64,000 nucleotides of DNA from Lysinibacillus mangiferihumi (GCF_003049665.1 NZ_PYWM01000002.1:1-64000); one strand, 5' to 3'; shown: positions 53,483 through 61,880, numbered from the stretch's first letter. Numbers and translations: made by a program. The notes: generated from the sequence alone by a model not told the origin.

Positions 53483-53529
53483 ACTATCAACAGTAAAAAA
53501 ATCAGTTACTAGATTTAGAGGTGGCTAAC

Positions 53530-54120
53530 TTGAATATAAAATCACAAGCATTTCCAGTTGCCATTTCAGCCCGTCATATACATGTAAGTGAAAAAGATTT
53601 ACAAGCACTATTTGGTCCAAACGCTACGTTGACAAAGGATTTTGACCTTTCGCAACCAGGGCAGTTTGCAGCAAAAGAGCGTGTCTCCATTGAGGGACCA
53701 AAAGGAGTCATTCACAATGTGCGTGTATTAGGACCTGTAAGGGCAGCAACGCAAGTGGAAATAAGTCGAACAGATGCGATGAAACTAGGTTTAAACCCTC
53801 CCCTAAGACAATCGGGAGATATCGAAAATTCAGCTAGTATTAAACTTATCCATCAACAACGAGAAGTGTTAATCGAGCAAGGAGTCATTATTGCACAGGC
53901 CCATATTCATATGACAGAAGAAGATGCGAAAGCATTGGAAGTACACAATAATGAAATCGTCTCTGTAGAAGTTGACAGTGAAAGACCTGTAACATTTCGT
54001 GCTGTAGTAGTACGTGTCTCAAATAATTTTAGCTTAGAAATGCATATTGATACAGATGAGGCCAATGCGGGCTTTATTGCACAACAAGCACAAGGAAGAA
54101 TTGTGAAGTCATGTTCGTAA
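53530..54120 (+). CDS. PduL-type phosphotransacylase, first copy
   Basis: A 196-residue PTAC (PduL) enzyme converting acetyl-CoA to acetyl-phosphate. Two repeats carry the zinc ligands: VAISARHIHVS with DLSQPGQFAAKERV, and IIAQAHIHMTEEDA with MHIDTDEANAG. No encapsulation helix is present at its start (NIKSQAFPVAIS). TTG 53530 follows AGAGGTGG. It takes the place of EutD of enterics. A second, longer copy lies directly downstream; the two share order but differ in ends, so they may work in different places (for example cytosol and lumen). Confidence 0.9.
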   Translation: MNIKSQAFPVAISARHIHVSEKDLQALFGPNATLTKDFDLSQPGQFAAKERVSIEGPKGVIHNVRVLGPVRAATQVEISRTDAMKLGLNPPLRQSGDIENSASIKLIHQQREVLIEQGVIIAQAHIHMTEEDAKALEVHNNEIVSVEVDSERPVTFRAVVVRVSNNFSLEMHIDTDEANAGFIAQQAQGRIVKSCS

Positions 54121-54132
54121 GGAGGAGGTTTG

Positions 54133-55002
54133 ATGCAAGAACAATTAGTGCAAAAAATCGTCGAAGAAGTTTTACAGCAAGTATTAAAAAATCAGCCTTC
54201 CCGCCCAGATGACGGTAAAATTCCAATCGGCGTATCCGCGCGACATGTACATCTTGCACAGGCAGAAGTGGAGCAGCTTTTTGGAGAAAACTATCAATTA
54301 ACGCCGAAGTTTGAGCTTTCGCAGCCAGGACAATTTGCTGCAGAAGAAACGGTCGTCATTGCAGGACCAAAAGGTTCTATTGAAAGAGTTCGCATATTAG
54401 GTCCAGCCCGAACGTTAACACAAGTAGAAGTGAGTTGGACAGATGCGATGAAACTCGGCGTCAAGCCGCCATTAAGAATATCTGGGGATATTAAAGACTC
54501 TAGCCCTGTGACGTTAATTGGTCCGAAAGGTAGTGTTGTTTTGCCAGAAGGTCTTATTATTGCACAAGCGCATATTCATATGTCCCCTGCAGATAGCGAA
54601 AGATTCCAAGTAGTAGATGGGCAGTCCGTACAAATCAAAGTGCAAGGACTACGACCGATTATTTTATCCAATGTGATGATTCGTGTATCTGAGCGCTATC
54701 GTTTGGAAATGCATATTGATACGGATGAAGCAAATGCAGGCTTAATTCAGCAAGGTGCTTTTGCAGAAATTGTTAATGGACAAGTGATGGAACCTTTGAC
54801 TGTAAAGGAAATGCCACTAGTCTCAAAGCAAGCGCCTGCAAAACAATCTATCTATCACTTTGAAAAAAAGCTACTTTCACAGGTAGATGTGCTGGAAATC
54901 GAAGCTCAAGAAATTGTCGTGCCCAAAAGAACCATCGTGACAGCATTAGCTTATGACAAAATACGAGAGCTGAATAAAAAAATAACGATTCGCTCTGAAT
55001 AA
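54133..55002 (+). CDS. PduL-type phosphotransacylase with encapsulation helix and C-terminal extension
   Basis: A 289-residue homologue of the preceding enzyme. Residues 1-20 (QEQLVQKIVEEVLQQVLKN) are an amphipathic encapsulation-type helix, then a Pro/Asp linker. The PduL core has IGVSARHVHLA, FELSQPGQFAAEETV, IIAQAHIHMSPADS and MHIDTDEANAG. After residue ~215 an extra ~75-residue segment follows, ending KRTIVTALAYDKIRELNKKI, a short pattern seen attached to several microcompartment proteins. The function of that tail is unknown. The ATG has GGAGGAGG upstream. It is the likely lumenal acetyl-phosphate producer. Confidence 0.88.
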   Translation: MQEQLVQKIVEEVLQQVLKNQPSRPDDGKIPIGVSARHVHLAQAEVEQLFGENYQLTPKFELSQPGQFAAEETVVIAGPKGSIERVRILGPARTLTQVEVSWTDAMKLGVKPPLRISGDIKDSSPVTLIGPKGSVVLPEGLIIAQAHIHMSPADSERFQVVDGQSVQIKVQGLRPIILSNVMIRVSERYRLEMHIDTDEANAGLIQQGAFAEIVNGQVMEPLTVKEMPLVSKQAPAKQSIYHFEKKLLSQVDVLEIEAQEIVVPKRTIVTALAYDKIRELNKKITIRSE

Positions 55003-55038
55003 TAAGTATTATCCAGACAACCTAAAGAGGGTGAGTTT

Positions 55039-55323
55039 ATGCAGATGGGAAGAGTGATTGGCAGCGTATGGGCAACACGTAAGGAAGAAGGGTTAAATGG
55101 CTTAAAACTATTAATTATCCAACCAATTGATTCCAACCAACAGCCAATTCGTACGGAAATAGTAGCAGCTGATCGCATCGGTGCAGGGATTGGTGATGAT
55201 GTACTGATTACGAGTGGAGGGTCTTCCCGTTATATTATGAAGGACAATCCCCTCCCTATTGATGCAGTTGTAATCGGAATTATAGACTCTACAGATGTAA
55301 TGCGAGGTGAAGACAATGAGTAG
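55039..55323 (+). CDS. eutN: Microcompartment vertex protein EutN (pentamer)
   Basis: A 94-residue EutN/CcmL family protein that forms pentamers capping shell vertices. Signature segments: MGRVIGSVWATRKEEGLNGLKLLIIQP, AADRIGAGIGDDVLITSGGSSR and DAVVIGIID near the end. Its last 8 bases overlap the next shell gene. AAAGAGGGTGAG is upstream. Confidence 0.95.
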   Translation: MQMGRVIGSVWATRKEEGLNGLKLLIIQPIDSNQQPIRTEIVAADRIGAGIGDDVLITSGGSSRYIMKDNPLPIDAVVIGIIDSTDVMRGEDNE

Positions 55324-55663
55324 CGCAATTGGCATGATTGAAACAAAGGGATTAGTGGGGTCTTATGAGGCTGCGGATGCGATGATTAAAGCATCTGATG
55401 TCACGATTGTTAAACAAGAATTTGTCGATGGTGGTATTGTAACAGTCGTCGTAACAGGCGATGTTGGCTCAGTACAAGCAGCAGTCGATGCTGGTAAAGA
55501 GGCGGCAAAACGCGTTGGAGAATTATTAGGCGCACACGTCATTCCTAGACCAGACGAAGATGTTTTCAATATGATTAAAGGACCAGAGACGCCAAAGAAA
55601 AAAACGGTCTCAACACCGGCACGTGCTAAAAAAACAACAGAAGCAGCAACTACGGACAATTGA
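55316..55663 (+). CDS. Second EutM-like shell protein with basic C-terminal tail
   Basis: A 115-residue BMC-domain hexamer protein. The domain (about 1-88) runs from AIGMIETKGLVGSYEAADAM to HVIPRPDEDV. It is followed by a ~27-residue disordered tail rich in Lys, Thr and Ala (PKKKTVSTPARAKKTTEA). The tail resembles those of shell proteins with EutK-like extensions, though no helix-turn-helix is present, and could bind nucleic acid or cargo. ATG 55316 has GAGGTGAAG upstream. It precedes mdh by 11 bases. Confidence 0.9.
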   Translation: MSSAIGMIETKGLVGSYEAADAMIKASDVTIVKQEFVDGGIVTVVVTGDVGSVQAAVDAGKEAAKRVGELLGAHVIPRPDEDVFNMIKGPETPKKKTVSTPARAKKTTEAATTDN

Positions 55664-55674
55664 GGTGAAGCATA

Positions 55675-56619
55675 ATGGCATTTCGCAAAAATAAAATTGC
55701 TGTTATTGGAGCCGGTCACACGGGTGCAACATTGAGTTTATTCCTCGCACAAAAGGAATTAGGCGATGTTGTGTTGCTAGATATTCCAGAAGCTGAAAAT
55801 CCAACAAAAGGGAAAGCACTGGATTTATTACAAACAGGACCGATTGAAAAATTTAATGTGTCGATCCAAGGAACAAGTAATTATGAAGATATTGCAGGAG
55901 CATCTATCGTTATTATTACAGCCGGTATTCCACGTAAACCTGGGATGAGCAGAGATGATTTAGTGACGACAAATGCGAAAATTATTCAACAAGTTTCGAG
56001 ACAAATTAAACACTATGCACCTGATAGCATTGTGCTTGTATTAAGCAATCCAGTAGATGCGATGACGTATGTATGTTATAAAGAAACAGGATTTCCTAAA
56101 AATCGTATTATCGGGCAATCCGGTGTATTAGATACCGCACGCTTTAATGCATTTGTAGCACAAGAGTTACAAATTGCACCCGAAGATGTATCAGGATTTG
56201 TATTAGGTGGACATGGTGATGACATGGTGCCATTAATCCGTTATTCCTATGCAGGAGGCATCCCGTTAGAAAAACTTATTCCCCAAGATAGACTACAACA
56301 AATCGTCGAACGTACACGTAAAGGCGGAGGTGAAATTGTAGGCTTATTGGGCAATGGTAGTGCTTATTATGCGCCAGCTGCTGCCTGTGCGCACATGGTG
56401 GAAATCATTATGAAAGATCAACGGAAAATTATTCCTTCCATTGCCCTGTTAGAAGGAGAGTACGGCTACCATGAATTATTTTTAGGTGTACCGACGATTT
56501 TAGGCGGTAATGGCATTGAATCGGTCATTGAATTGCACCTTACACAGGAAGAACAAACGGCGCTCAATCAATCAGCACAAGCCGTTAAGCAAGTATTACA
56601 AATTTGCCAAAACATTTAA
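55675..56619 (+). CDS. mdh: Malate dehydrogenase (NAD) at the end of the eut operon
   Basis: A 314-residue LDH-like malate dehydrogenase. NAD site [15 protein letters not shown] with an acidic residue after beta-2 (LLDIPE, NAD preference). Malate specificity is shown by [12 protein letters not shown] (the paired arginines), and the catalytic His in [12 protein letters not shown]. It is a normal-length enzyme with AGGTGA upstream, and it lies only 11 bases after a shell gene, so it is certainly in the operon. Most eut operons carry an alcohol dehydrogenase (EutG) for NADH recycling; none is seen here. It may recycle NADH with oxaloacetate, or join acetate to the TCA/glyoxylate path. No encapsulation helix is obvious at its N-terminus. 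Confidence 0.92.
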   Translation: MAFRKNKIAVIGAGHTGATLSLFLAQKELGDVVLLDIPEAENPTKGKALDLLQTGPIEKFNVSIQGTSNYEDIAGASIVIITAGIPRKPGMSRDDLVTTNAKIIQQVSRQIKHYAPDSIVLVLSNPVDAMTYVCYKETGFPKNRIIGQSGVLDTARFNAFVAQELQIAPEDVSGFVLGGHGDDMVPLIRYSYAGGIPLEKLIPQDRLQQIVERTRKGGGEIVGLLGNGSAYYAPAAACAHMVEIIMKDQRKIIPSIALLEGEYGYHELFLGVPTILGGNGIESVIELHLTQEEQTALNQSAQAVKQVLQICQNI

Positions 56620-56632
56620 CTAGTATCTTTGA

Positions 56633-56665
56633 AGACAAATAGCGTTTCCCCAACGTTATATGTCT
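56633..56665 (+). terminator. Hairpin closing the eut operon
   Basis: AGACAAATAGCGTT / AACGTTATATGTCT, a 14-bp stem with one mismatch and a G-U pair, loop TCCCC. The T-run is weak, so it may act as a 3' stabiliser together with the following terminator. Confidence 0.5.
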
Positions 56666-56730
56666 GCTTTACAATATGTTTGATTGGAAACCGAGCATAA
56701 AACTAGTTGAAAACCCCATTTTAAAATAAA

Positions 56731-56765
56731 TGCTCCCTTCAAATAGAAGGGAGTTCTTTGCTTTT
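56731..56765 (+). terminator. Terminator downstream of the eut operon
   Basis: CTCCCTTC / GAAGGGAG stem with loop AAATA followed by TTCTTTGCTTTT. Confidence 0.75.
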
Positions 56766-56949
56766 AAGCCTAAAGATTACTAATGATAATTTGCGCAATC
56801 GCTGATAAGACATGGGAGATGCGCATTCCACAAAAGGCTACATGTTGGTAGTGCGAGGATTCTGAATTATCAGATTTGTTTTAGTGACTGGCACTCAAAT
56901 ATACAGAAATATGCTAAACTAGTAACGTAAAAAAGGAGGATGATTGGAT

Positions 56950-58446
56950 ATGACTGTACAGCAATTTACAGACTATGTGAAAAAAATGCAGCACTATCAG
57001 GAAGCATTGGGGGTAATCTATTGGGATATGCGTACTGGTGCACCTAAGAAAGGGGTAGCGCAGCGTTCAGAAGTAGTTGGCACATTATCAGCCTCCTTGT
57101 TTGACATGCAAACAAGTGAGCAATTAGGGGGACTACTGACGGCTTTAGAGGCACAAAACACAGAACTGGACTATGTAACACGCCGTTTAGTCGAGGAAGT
57201 ACGCAAAAATTACGATCAAAATAAGAAAATTCCCGCTGAAGAATATAAAGAATATGTTATTTTACAAGCGAAAGCGGAAACAGTTTGGGAAGAAGCAAAA
57301 GCGACAAATGATTTTGCGCAATTTTTACCTTATCTAGAGCAAATCATTGAATGGCAAAAGAAATTTATACAATATTGGGGCGTTAAAAACGGTTCTACAT
57401 ACAATACGTTACTCGATTTATACGAACCAGATATGACGACGGAGGTGTTAGATCAAGTATTTGGCGAATTACGTGAAACGATTGTGGCGCTTGTCCAAAA
57501 AATCGCAGCTTCTCCAAATAAGCCAGATACAACGATGTTATTTAAACAATTTCCGAAAGAGGCACAGCGAGCATTGTCATTAGAGATGCTAACGCAGCTT
57601 GGCTATGATTTTGACGCAGGTCGCTTAGATGAAAGTGTCCATCCATTTATGATTGGCATTAATCATGGAGATGCGCGTATTACAACGAAATATGACGAGC
57701 ATGATTTCCGTTCTGCGATCTTTGGTACGATTCATGAATGTGGTCATGCGATGTATGAGCAAAATATTGATGCCAAGCTTGCCGGTACACTATTAGCAAC
57801 TGGGACATCGACAGGCATCCATGAATCGCAGTCACTATTCTATGAAAATCTGGTCGGTCGCAATGAAAAGTTCTGGGCGCACAACTATGAGCGCTTGCAA
57901 AAGCATTCACCAGCACAGTTTGGAGATGTTCCGTTAAATGATTTTCTGCGTGCTATTAATATGGTAGAGCCATCACTAATTCGCATTGAAGCAGACGAGT
58001 TAACCTATCCACTTCATATTATGATTCGTTACGAAATTGAACGTGATTTGTTCAATGGGGATTTACAAGCAAAAGACCTTCCAGAAGTGTGGAATGCGAA
58101 GTATGAGGAATATTTAGGCATTCGACCTGACAACGATGCCAAAGGCGTTTTACAAGACGTACACTGGGCAGGGGGGATGTTTGGTTACTTCCCATCTTAT
58201 GCTTTAGGGATGATTTATGCGGCACAATGGAAGCATGCGATGGATCAAGATCTTCCAAACTTTGATGACTTACTCGCAAAAGGTGAGCTCCTTCCAATTC
58301 GCGAGTGGCTAACAGAGAAAGTACATCAATACGGTGCGCTGAAAAAGCCGTTCGAGCTACTACAAGATGCGACAGGGGAAGGCTTAAATGCCAAGTATCT
58401 TGCAAACTACTTACAAGAAAAATATACAAAATTGTATCAGCTATAA
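56950..58446 (+). CDS. M32 family metallocarboxypeptidase
   Basis: A 498-residue zinc carboxypeptidase of family M32 (thermostable carboxypeptidase 1 type), removing C-terminal residues from peptides. Zinc motif HECGH in FGTIHECGHAMYEQ near residue 260, followed by GIHESQSLFYEN with the third ligand Glu; DVHWAGGMFGYFPSYALG near the C-terminus is also family typical. It is cytoplasmic. The ATG at 56950 is behind AAAGGAGG with 11 bases; TTG 56944 is the alternative with closer spacing. It ends at a strong terminator. Confidence 0.92.
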   Translation: MTVQQFTDYVKKMQHYQEALGVIYWDMRTGAPKKGVAQRSEVVGTLSASLFDMQTSEQLGGLLTALEAQNTELDYVTRRLVEEVRKNYDQNKKIPAEEYKEYVILQAKAETVWEEAKATNDFAQFLPYLEQIIEWQKKFIQYWGVKNGSTYNTLLDLYEPDMTTEVLDQVFGELRETIVALVQKIAASPNKPDTTMLFKQFPKEAQRALSLEMLTQLGYDFDAGRLDESVHPFMIGINHGDARITTKYDEHDFRSAIFGTIHECGHAMYEQNIDAKLAGTLLATGTSTGIHESQSLFYENLVGRNEKFWAHNYERLQKHSPAQFGDVPLNDFLRAINMVEPSLIRIEADELTYPLHIMIRYEIERDLFNGDLQAKDLPEVWNAKYEEYLGIRPDNDAKGVLQDVHWAGGMFGYFPSYALGMIYAAQWKHAMDQDLPNFDDLLAKGELLPIREWLTEKVHQYGALKKPFELLQDATGEGLNAKYLANYLQEKYTKLYQL

Positions 58447-58488
58447 ACAACAAGCGATTTCTCAATTACGAGAAATCGCTTGTTTTTA
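58447..58488. terminator. Terminator between the carboxypeptidase and the oxidase genes
   Basis: CAAGCGATTTCTC / GAGAAATCGCTTG 13-bp perfect stem followed by TTTTT on the plus strand; it also lies just past the end of the minus-strand oxidase operon. Confidence 0.85.
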
Positions 58489-58495
58489 AAACATT

Positions 58496-60151
58496 TTACC
58501 AGAACTTAAAGCCTTTTGAGCCTGCTGGTGAATTTGAAATAATATCAAAGATTGGAATTGTGTAAGCGAAAATGATTAACGCTACTAAAATGACCAGCCA
58601 TACTTTAAAGTTTTCAAGCATGGGTGGTGTTGGACCACTGCTTTCATGAATTGAAGCAATTGGGAATTCCTCTTCGCCTTTTGGTGCAAACCAAGCTAGC
58701 TTAATCACGATATACGTAATAACTAAAATCGCAATAAATAAAATGGTACCACCAACCGCTTGCGCAATTTGATAGGGAATCCAATCATATGCTTGTTGTG
58801 CACCGCCATATTCTGAATAGTCAGAGCGACGTGGAGCACCGAGTAATCCCGCAATATGCATGGCTGTTGACATGATTGTCATACCTACTGCCCATAAAAC
58901 GCCAGAAACAATACCAAGCGAATTTAATGACTTTGTCAGTTTACGACCTGTTAAATGAGGGATTAACCAGAATGCTGCCCCAAAGTATGTTAAAACAACT
59001 GCACTTGCAAATGTTAAATGGAAGTGCCCTGTAACCCAAATAGTATTATGAATAAGTTGGTTCATCTGGTAAGATGCATTGACAATACCACCGGCACCAC
59101 CAGGAATGAAAGCAAGCATACCGATAAATGGAACGATAAAACGTGCATCTTTCCAAGGTAATTTTTTAAACCAACCGAAAAGCCCTTTACCACCAAGCTC
59201 ACGACCACGTAATTCAAACGTTGCGAATAAAGAGAAGGCGGTCATTAAGGAAGGCACAACAACTGCCATTGTTAACACTACTTGAATAAATTTCCATGTT
59301 GTATCAATACCAGGCTCTGTTAATTGGTGATGTAAACCAACCGGTACTGAGAAAATTAAAAACAGCATGAATGATAAGCGAGCTAATGAGTCAGAGAAAA
59401 CTTTTCCGCCAATGACTTTAGGAATGACTACATACCACACCATATAGGCTGGCAATAACCAGAAGTAAACGAGCGCATGGCCGAAATACCAGAAAAGTGT
59501 ACGAGAAAGTAATACATCTACGCGTTCAATAAGACCAAGTGACCATGGTAACAGTTGGAATAAAACGGAAACGGCTACACCTAAAGAAGCAACGAACCAC
59601 AGTAAATTATTGACTACTACCATAAAAGATAGTAGGGGGGACGTTTGGCCTTTATGTTCTTTGCGCCACTGAACATAGCGTGAAATTTGTCCTGCCGAAC
59701 CAATCCAAGAGCCAACAACTACGAGTGTTAAACCGAGATAAAAAATCCAGTGCGCTTGCAATGGTGCGTAAAATGTATAAAGGACAGTTGCTTTATTTAA
59801 TAACACCATGACTGCAGCCGCAACTGTACCGATCGTCATTAACCAAAAACCAATCCATCCAAGTAAGCGCTGTTTATCTGTAAAAGTACCAGATGTACGA
59901 CTAACACCTGCGATTTGAAAACCGAATATAAAGAACGTTGTTAAAATAAGACCGAGTAAAACACCATGAACTGTTAATACTTGATAATAGCCAATACCAG
60001 CTGGCAATTTGAATTGACCTGAACGTACAAATACTTGTAATAAACCGGCGAGACCACCTAATAATAATGCGATAAATGCCACATAAACATGGGCAAGCGC
60101 TAGTTTCGCATCACGACGATCCACCTTTGTCATAGCGTTATTTAGACTCAT
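58496..60151 (-). CDS. cbaA: ba3-type cytochrome c oxidase subunit I
   Basis: A 551-residue haem-copper oxidase with about 13 or more membrane helices, of the B family (ba3/bo3-like). The low-spin haem ligand is in LTVHGVLLGL. The haem-copper centre is shown by FGHALVYFWLLPAYMVW (His plus cross-linked Tyr five residues on), VGLHHQLTEPG (two Cu ligands) and VTGHFHLTFASAV (haem a3 and low-spin ligands). It pumps protons while reducing O2. It overlaps the subunit II gene by 14 bases. Such oxidases serve at low oxygen. Confidence 0.92.
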   Translation of the reverse strand: MSLNNAMTKVDRRDAKLALAHVYVAFIALLLGGLAGLLQVFVRSGQFKLPAGIGYYQVLTVHGVLLGLILTTFFIFGFQIAGVSRTSGTFTDKQRLLGWIGFWLMTIGTVAAAVMVLLNKATVLYTFYAPLQAHWIFYLGLTLVVVGSWIGSAGQISRYVQWRKEHKGQTSPLLSFMVVVNNLLWFVASLGVAVSVLFQLLPWSLGLIERVDVLLSRTLFWYFGHALVYFWLLPAYMVWYVVIPKVIGGKVFSDSLARLSFMLFLIFSVPVGLHHQLTEPGIDTTWKFIQVVLTMAVVVPSLMTAFSLFATFELRGRELGGKGLFGWFKKLPWKDARFIVPFIGMLAFIPGGAGGIVNASYQMNQLIHNTIWVTGHFHLTFASAVVLTYFGAAFWLIPHLTGRKLTKSLNSLGIVSGVLWAVGMTIMSTAMHIAGLLGAPRRSDYSEYGGAQQAYDWIPYQIAQAVGGTILFIAILVITYIVIKLAWFAPKGEEEFPIASIHESSGPTPPMLENFKVWLVILVALIIFAYTIPIFDIISNSPAGSKGFKFW

Positions 60152-60629
60152 TTGGATCCACCACCTTTAGCATAGAATGCATAAGCGTATGTCCTGTACC
60201 GCAGTATTCATTACATACTATTAAAAATTCACCAGTTTGATTGATTTCAGCTACATATTCAGAAATATATCCAGGTTCAAGCATCATGTTAATATTAGTG
60301 CCTGCAATTTCAAACCCATGAATCACGTCTTCACTTGTTGCGATAAATTTTACTTTTGAACCAAGTGGTACTTCAATTTCAGGTGGATTGTAAAAGAAAG
60401 CAGATGCTAAAATAACCACCTCATAATCCCAATCCTTTCCTTCCACTTTGTGTACACCTGGATTTGTAAATGGTGCAATTTCTTTTACTTTTTCATAATC
60501 GATGGTTTTCTTATTACTGTTCGGATGTGAGCCTTGATGGAATGCACCGATACCAAGAATAATAAGAAATGCAACTAACGTAGCTACGCCAAATACCAAC
60601 CAGTACTTCTCATATTTATGTATATGCAT
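60138..60629 (-). CDS. cbaB: Cytochrome c oxidase subunit II (CuA)
   Basis: A 163-residue protein: one N-terminal membrane helix (WLVFGVATLVAFLIILGIG), then a cupredoxin domain outside the cell with the CuA site CNEYCGTGHTLMHSM (two Cys, His, Met) and the first His in DVIHGFEIAGT. The short form with one helix is typical of ba3 oxidases. The ribosome site GAGGAGGAC precedes the ATG on the minus strand. It overlaps subunit I, so the two are translationally coupled. Confidence 0.93.
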   Translation of the reverse strand: MHIHKYEKYWLVFGVATLVAFLIILGIGAFHQGSHPNSNKKTIDYEKVKEIAPFTNPGVHKVEGKDWDYEVVILASAFFYNPPEIEVPLGSKVKFIATSEDVIHGFEIAGTNINMMLEPGYISEYVAEINQTGEFLIVCNEYCGTGHTLMHSMLKVVDPNESK

Positions 60630-60698
60630 ATCTCTGTTGTCCTCCTCTGTTGTATTACTTACATCATGCTAATGAAATAGTGCCTTTTACTAAGGAAA

Positions 60699-60821
60699 TT
60701 AAAAGCGGTCCATAAATAAATTGAAGCAGTAAATCCAAATTAAAATAATGATAAAGCCTACTCCGAACACGCCATAAAGTGAACCTTTTAGATTATCTTC
60801 TGGTTTTTTATTATTAGCCAT
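60699..60821 (-). CDS. Cytochrome c oxidase subunit 2A (40 residues)
   Basis: A 40-residue peptide directly upstream of subunit II on the same strand: a charged N-terminus (MANNKKPEDNLKGSLYGVF) followed by a single hydrophobic helix (GVGFIIILIWIYCFNLF). The size, position and one-helix form fit subunit IIa of ba3 oxidases, which supplies the missing second helix of subunit II. AGGAGGG lies before the ATG. Too short for routine gene callers. Confidence 0.8.
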   Translation of the reverse strand: MANNKKPEDNLKGSLYGVFGVGFIIILIWIYCFNLFMDRF

Positions 60822-60900
60822 TCTTACTCCCTCCTAAGCTTTCATAGTGCTTTCTTAAAGTCATAATATTAAAATTCAATTCAATTTGATGTGAAAAAAA

Positions 60901-60924
60901 TCACACATTCAAGTAGAATGTGTG
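60901..60924. repeat. Short inverted repeat upstream of the oxidase operon
   Basis: TCACACATTC / GAATGTGTGA perfect 10-bp repeat around AAGTA, bordered by A-runs and GTGAAAA on both sides. It may be an operator for the oxidase promoter or a small terminator. Confidence 0.45.
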
Positions 60925-60950
60925 AAAAAAATGTGAAATATTGAAATGCG

Positions 60951-60988
60951 AAAGGAGTTGGCTCTAACATAAGCCAACTCCTTTTTAT
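60951..60988. terminator. Bidirectional terminator between cheX and the oxidase operon
   Basis: AAGGAGTTGGCT / AGCCAACTCCTT 12-bp perfect stem with T-run on the plus side. Confidence 0.75.
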
Positions 60989-61058
60989 GCGTGTAACAAA
61001 GCGTATTCATAAATACTAGCTGTAGTTACATAGAATGTATCGTTTGAAAGAGCCACGG

Positions 61059-61529
61059 TTAACTTGTGATGACTTCTTCTTCAATCGTCAGTAATACCGT
61101 AAGTGCACCAATGTTGGGAATCGTAACAGGTAGAACAAATGCTTTTTCAAAGCCATAAAGTTTTGTGTTACCGACCATAACAGTAGGTGGTGTAATATCA
61201 ATTTCTAAATTTTCCTGTCCTACTGCTGTACATAAATTACCTGCAATCATATTGCCAAATTCACCAGTGAAGGATTCTAGCATTTCTCCTTCTAATGGCA
61301 TACCAAACATTGTACTGCCGATACCGCTAAATACTTCAGGGGAGGAATCTATAATTACACGTCCCTTTACATCTCCAATTAGGCCAATTAATACACCCAT
61401 TTGCTGTTGTTGAAAGGGCTCAGAAATAATACTTGGCGCTTTCACTTGGATGTCCATAGGTAGGATTGTTTTTAATGCATGGATTGTCCCGTTTAAAATA
61501 GTTTGAAAGTACTTCGAATTACTCATCAT
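61059..61529 (-). CDS. cheX: CheX-like chemotaxis phosphatase
   Basis: A 156-residue CheC/CheX/FliY-family protein. The catalytic ExxN pattern is in LESFTGEFGNMIAGNLCTAV near residue 90, so it may dephosphorylate CheY-P; typical CheX features also include VKGRVIIDSS and ITPPTVMVGN. It is cytoplasmic. It lies alone, not in a chemotaxis cluster. CheX-like proteins outside such clusters can have other phosphatase partners, so the pathway is uncertain. Two adjacent ATG codons follow AAAGGATGCGG on the minus strand. Confidence 0.82.
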   Translation of the reverse strand: MMSNSKYFQTILNGTIHALKTILPMDIQVKAPSIISEPFQQQQMGVLIGLIGDVKGRVIIDSSPEVFSGIGSTMFGMPLEGEMLESFTGEFGNMIAGNLCTAVGQENLEIDITPPTVMVGNTKLYGFEKAFVLPVTIPNIGALTVLLTIEEEVITS

Positions 61530-61594
61530 TACCGCATCCTTTTTCCGACTTTTCTACATCTTACCATGCTGAAAGGGTAAGATGAAAGTATGTC

Positions 61595-61623
61595 TTGACG
61601 AAATCGGATGAAATTTATATTAT
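61595..61623 (+). promoter_or_regulatory. Sigma-A promoter of the microprotein gene
   Basis: TTGACG (61595-61600), 17-base spacer, TATTAT (61618-61623). Confidence 0.7.
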
Positions 61624-61628
61624 ATTAA

Positions 61629-61643
61629 TGAGAATGATTTTCA
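61629..61643. promoter_or_regulatory. Fur-box-like site
   Basis: TGAGAATGATTTTCA fits the Bacillus 7-1-7 Fur consensus (TGATAATnATTATCA) at 12 of 14 positions. It starts six bases after the -10 element, a position suited to iron-dependent repression of the microprotein gene. Confidence 0.6.
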
Positions 61644-61699
61644 AAATCAACGAATTTGTGCTATAGTGTACATAATAATAAGAAAAGGAGCGGTCAGCA

Positions 61700-61789
61700 A
61701 TGACATTCGTTTTCATTGGAGCAACATTAGCAATTTATATTGGAGTAGGGAAATACGTTATGAAGCAGGCGACTGCACATTTAAATTAA
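61700..61789 (+). CDS. 29-residue membrane microprotein, probably iron-regulated
   Basis: A 29-codon frame behind AAAAGGAG encodes a single hydrophobic segment (TFVFIGATLAIYIGVGKYV) and a short tail MKQATAHLN. The consensus-like promoter and the Fur-like operator upstream argue that it is a true gene expressed under iron limitation. I do not recognise the family. A second in-frame element is not needed; the leader is about 70 bases. Possible roles are an accessory peptide of an iron transporter or an envelope stress peptide. Confidence 0.6.
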   Translation: MTFVFIGATLAIYIGVGKYVMKQATAHLN

Positions 61790-61847
61790 TAGTACTATAG
61801 TTTGTGGTACTGATTTTCAATCGTTTTTACAGTACATTAATATTTAA

Positions 61848-61880
61848 TTCAAGAGTATGACTTGTGTCATACTCTTGAAT
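61848..61880. terminator. Hairpin after the microprotein gene
   Basis: TCAAGAGTATGAC / GTCATACTCTTGA perfect stem around TTGT; only a weak T-run, so termination is partial or it is an mRNA 3' stabiliser. Confidence 0.5.

Noticed and set aside
58052..58465. 137-residue minus-strand frame at the carboxypeptidase end
   Set aside because: It is antisense to the conserved M32 C-terminus; composition is low-quality and there is no ribosome site.
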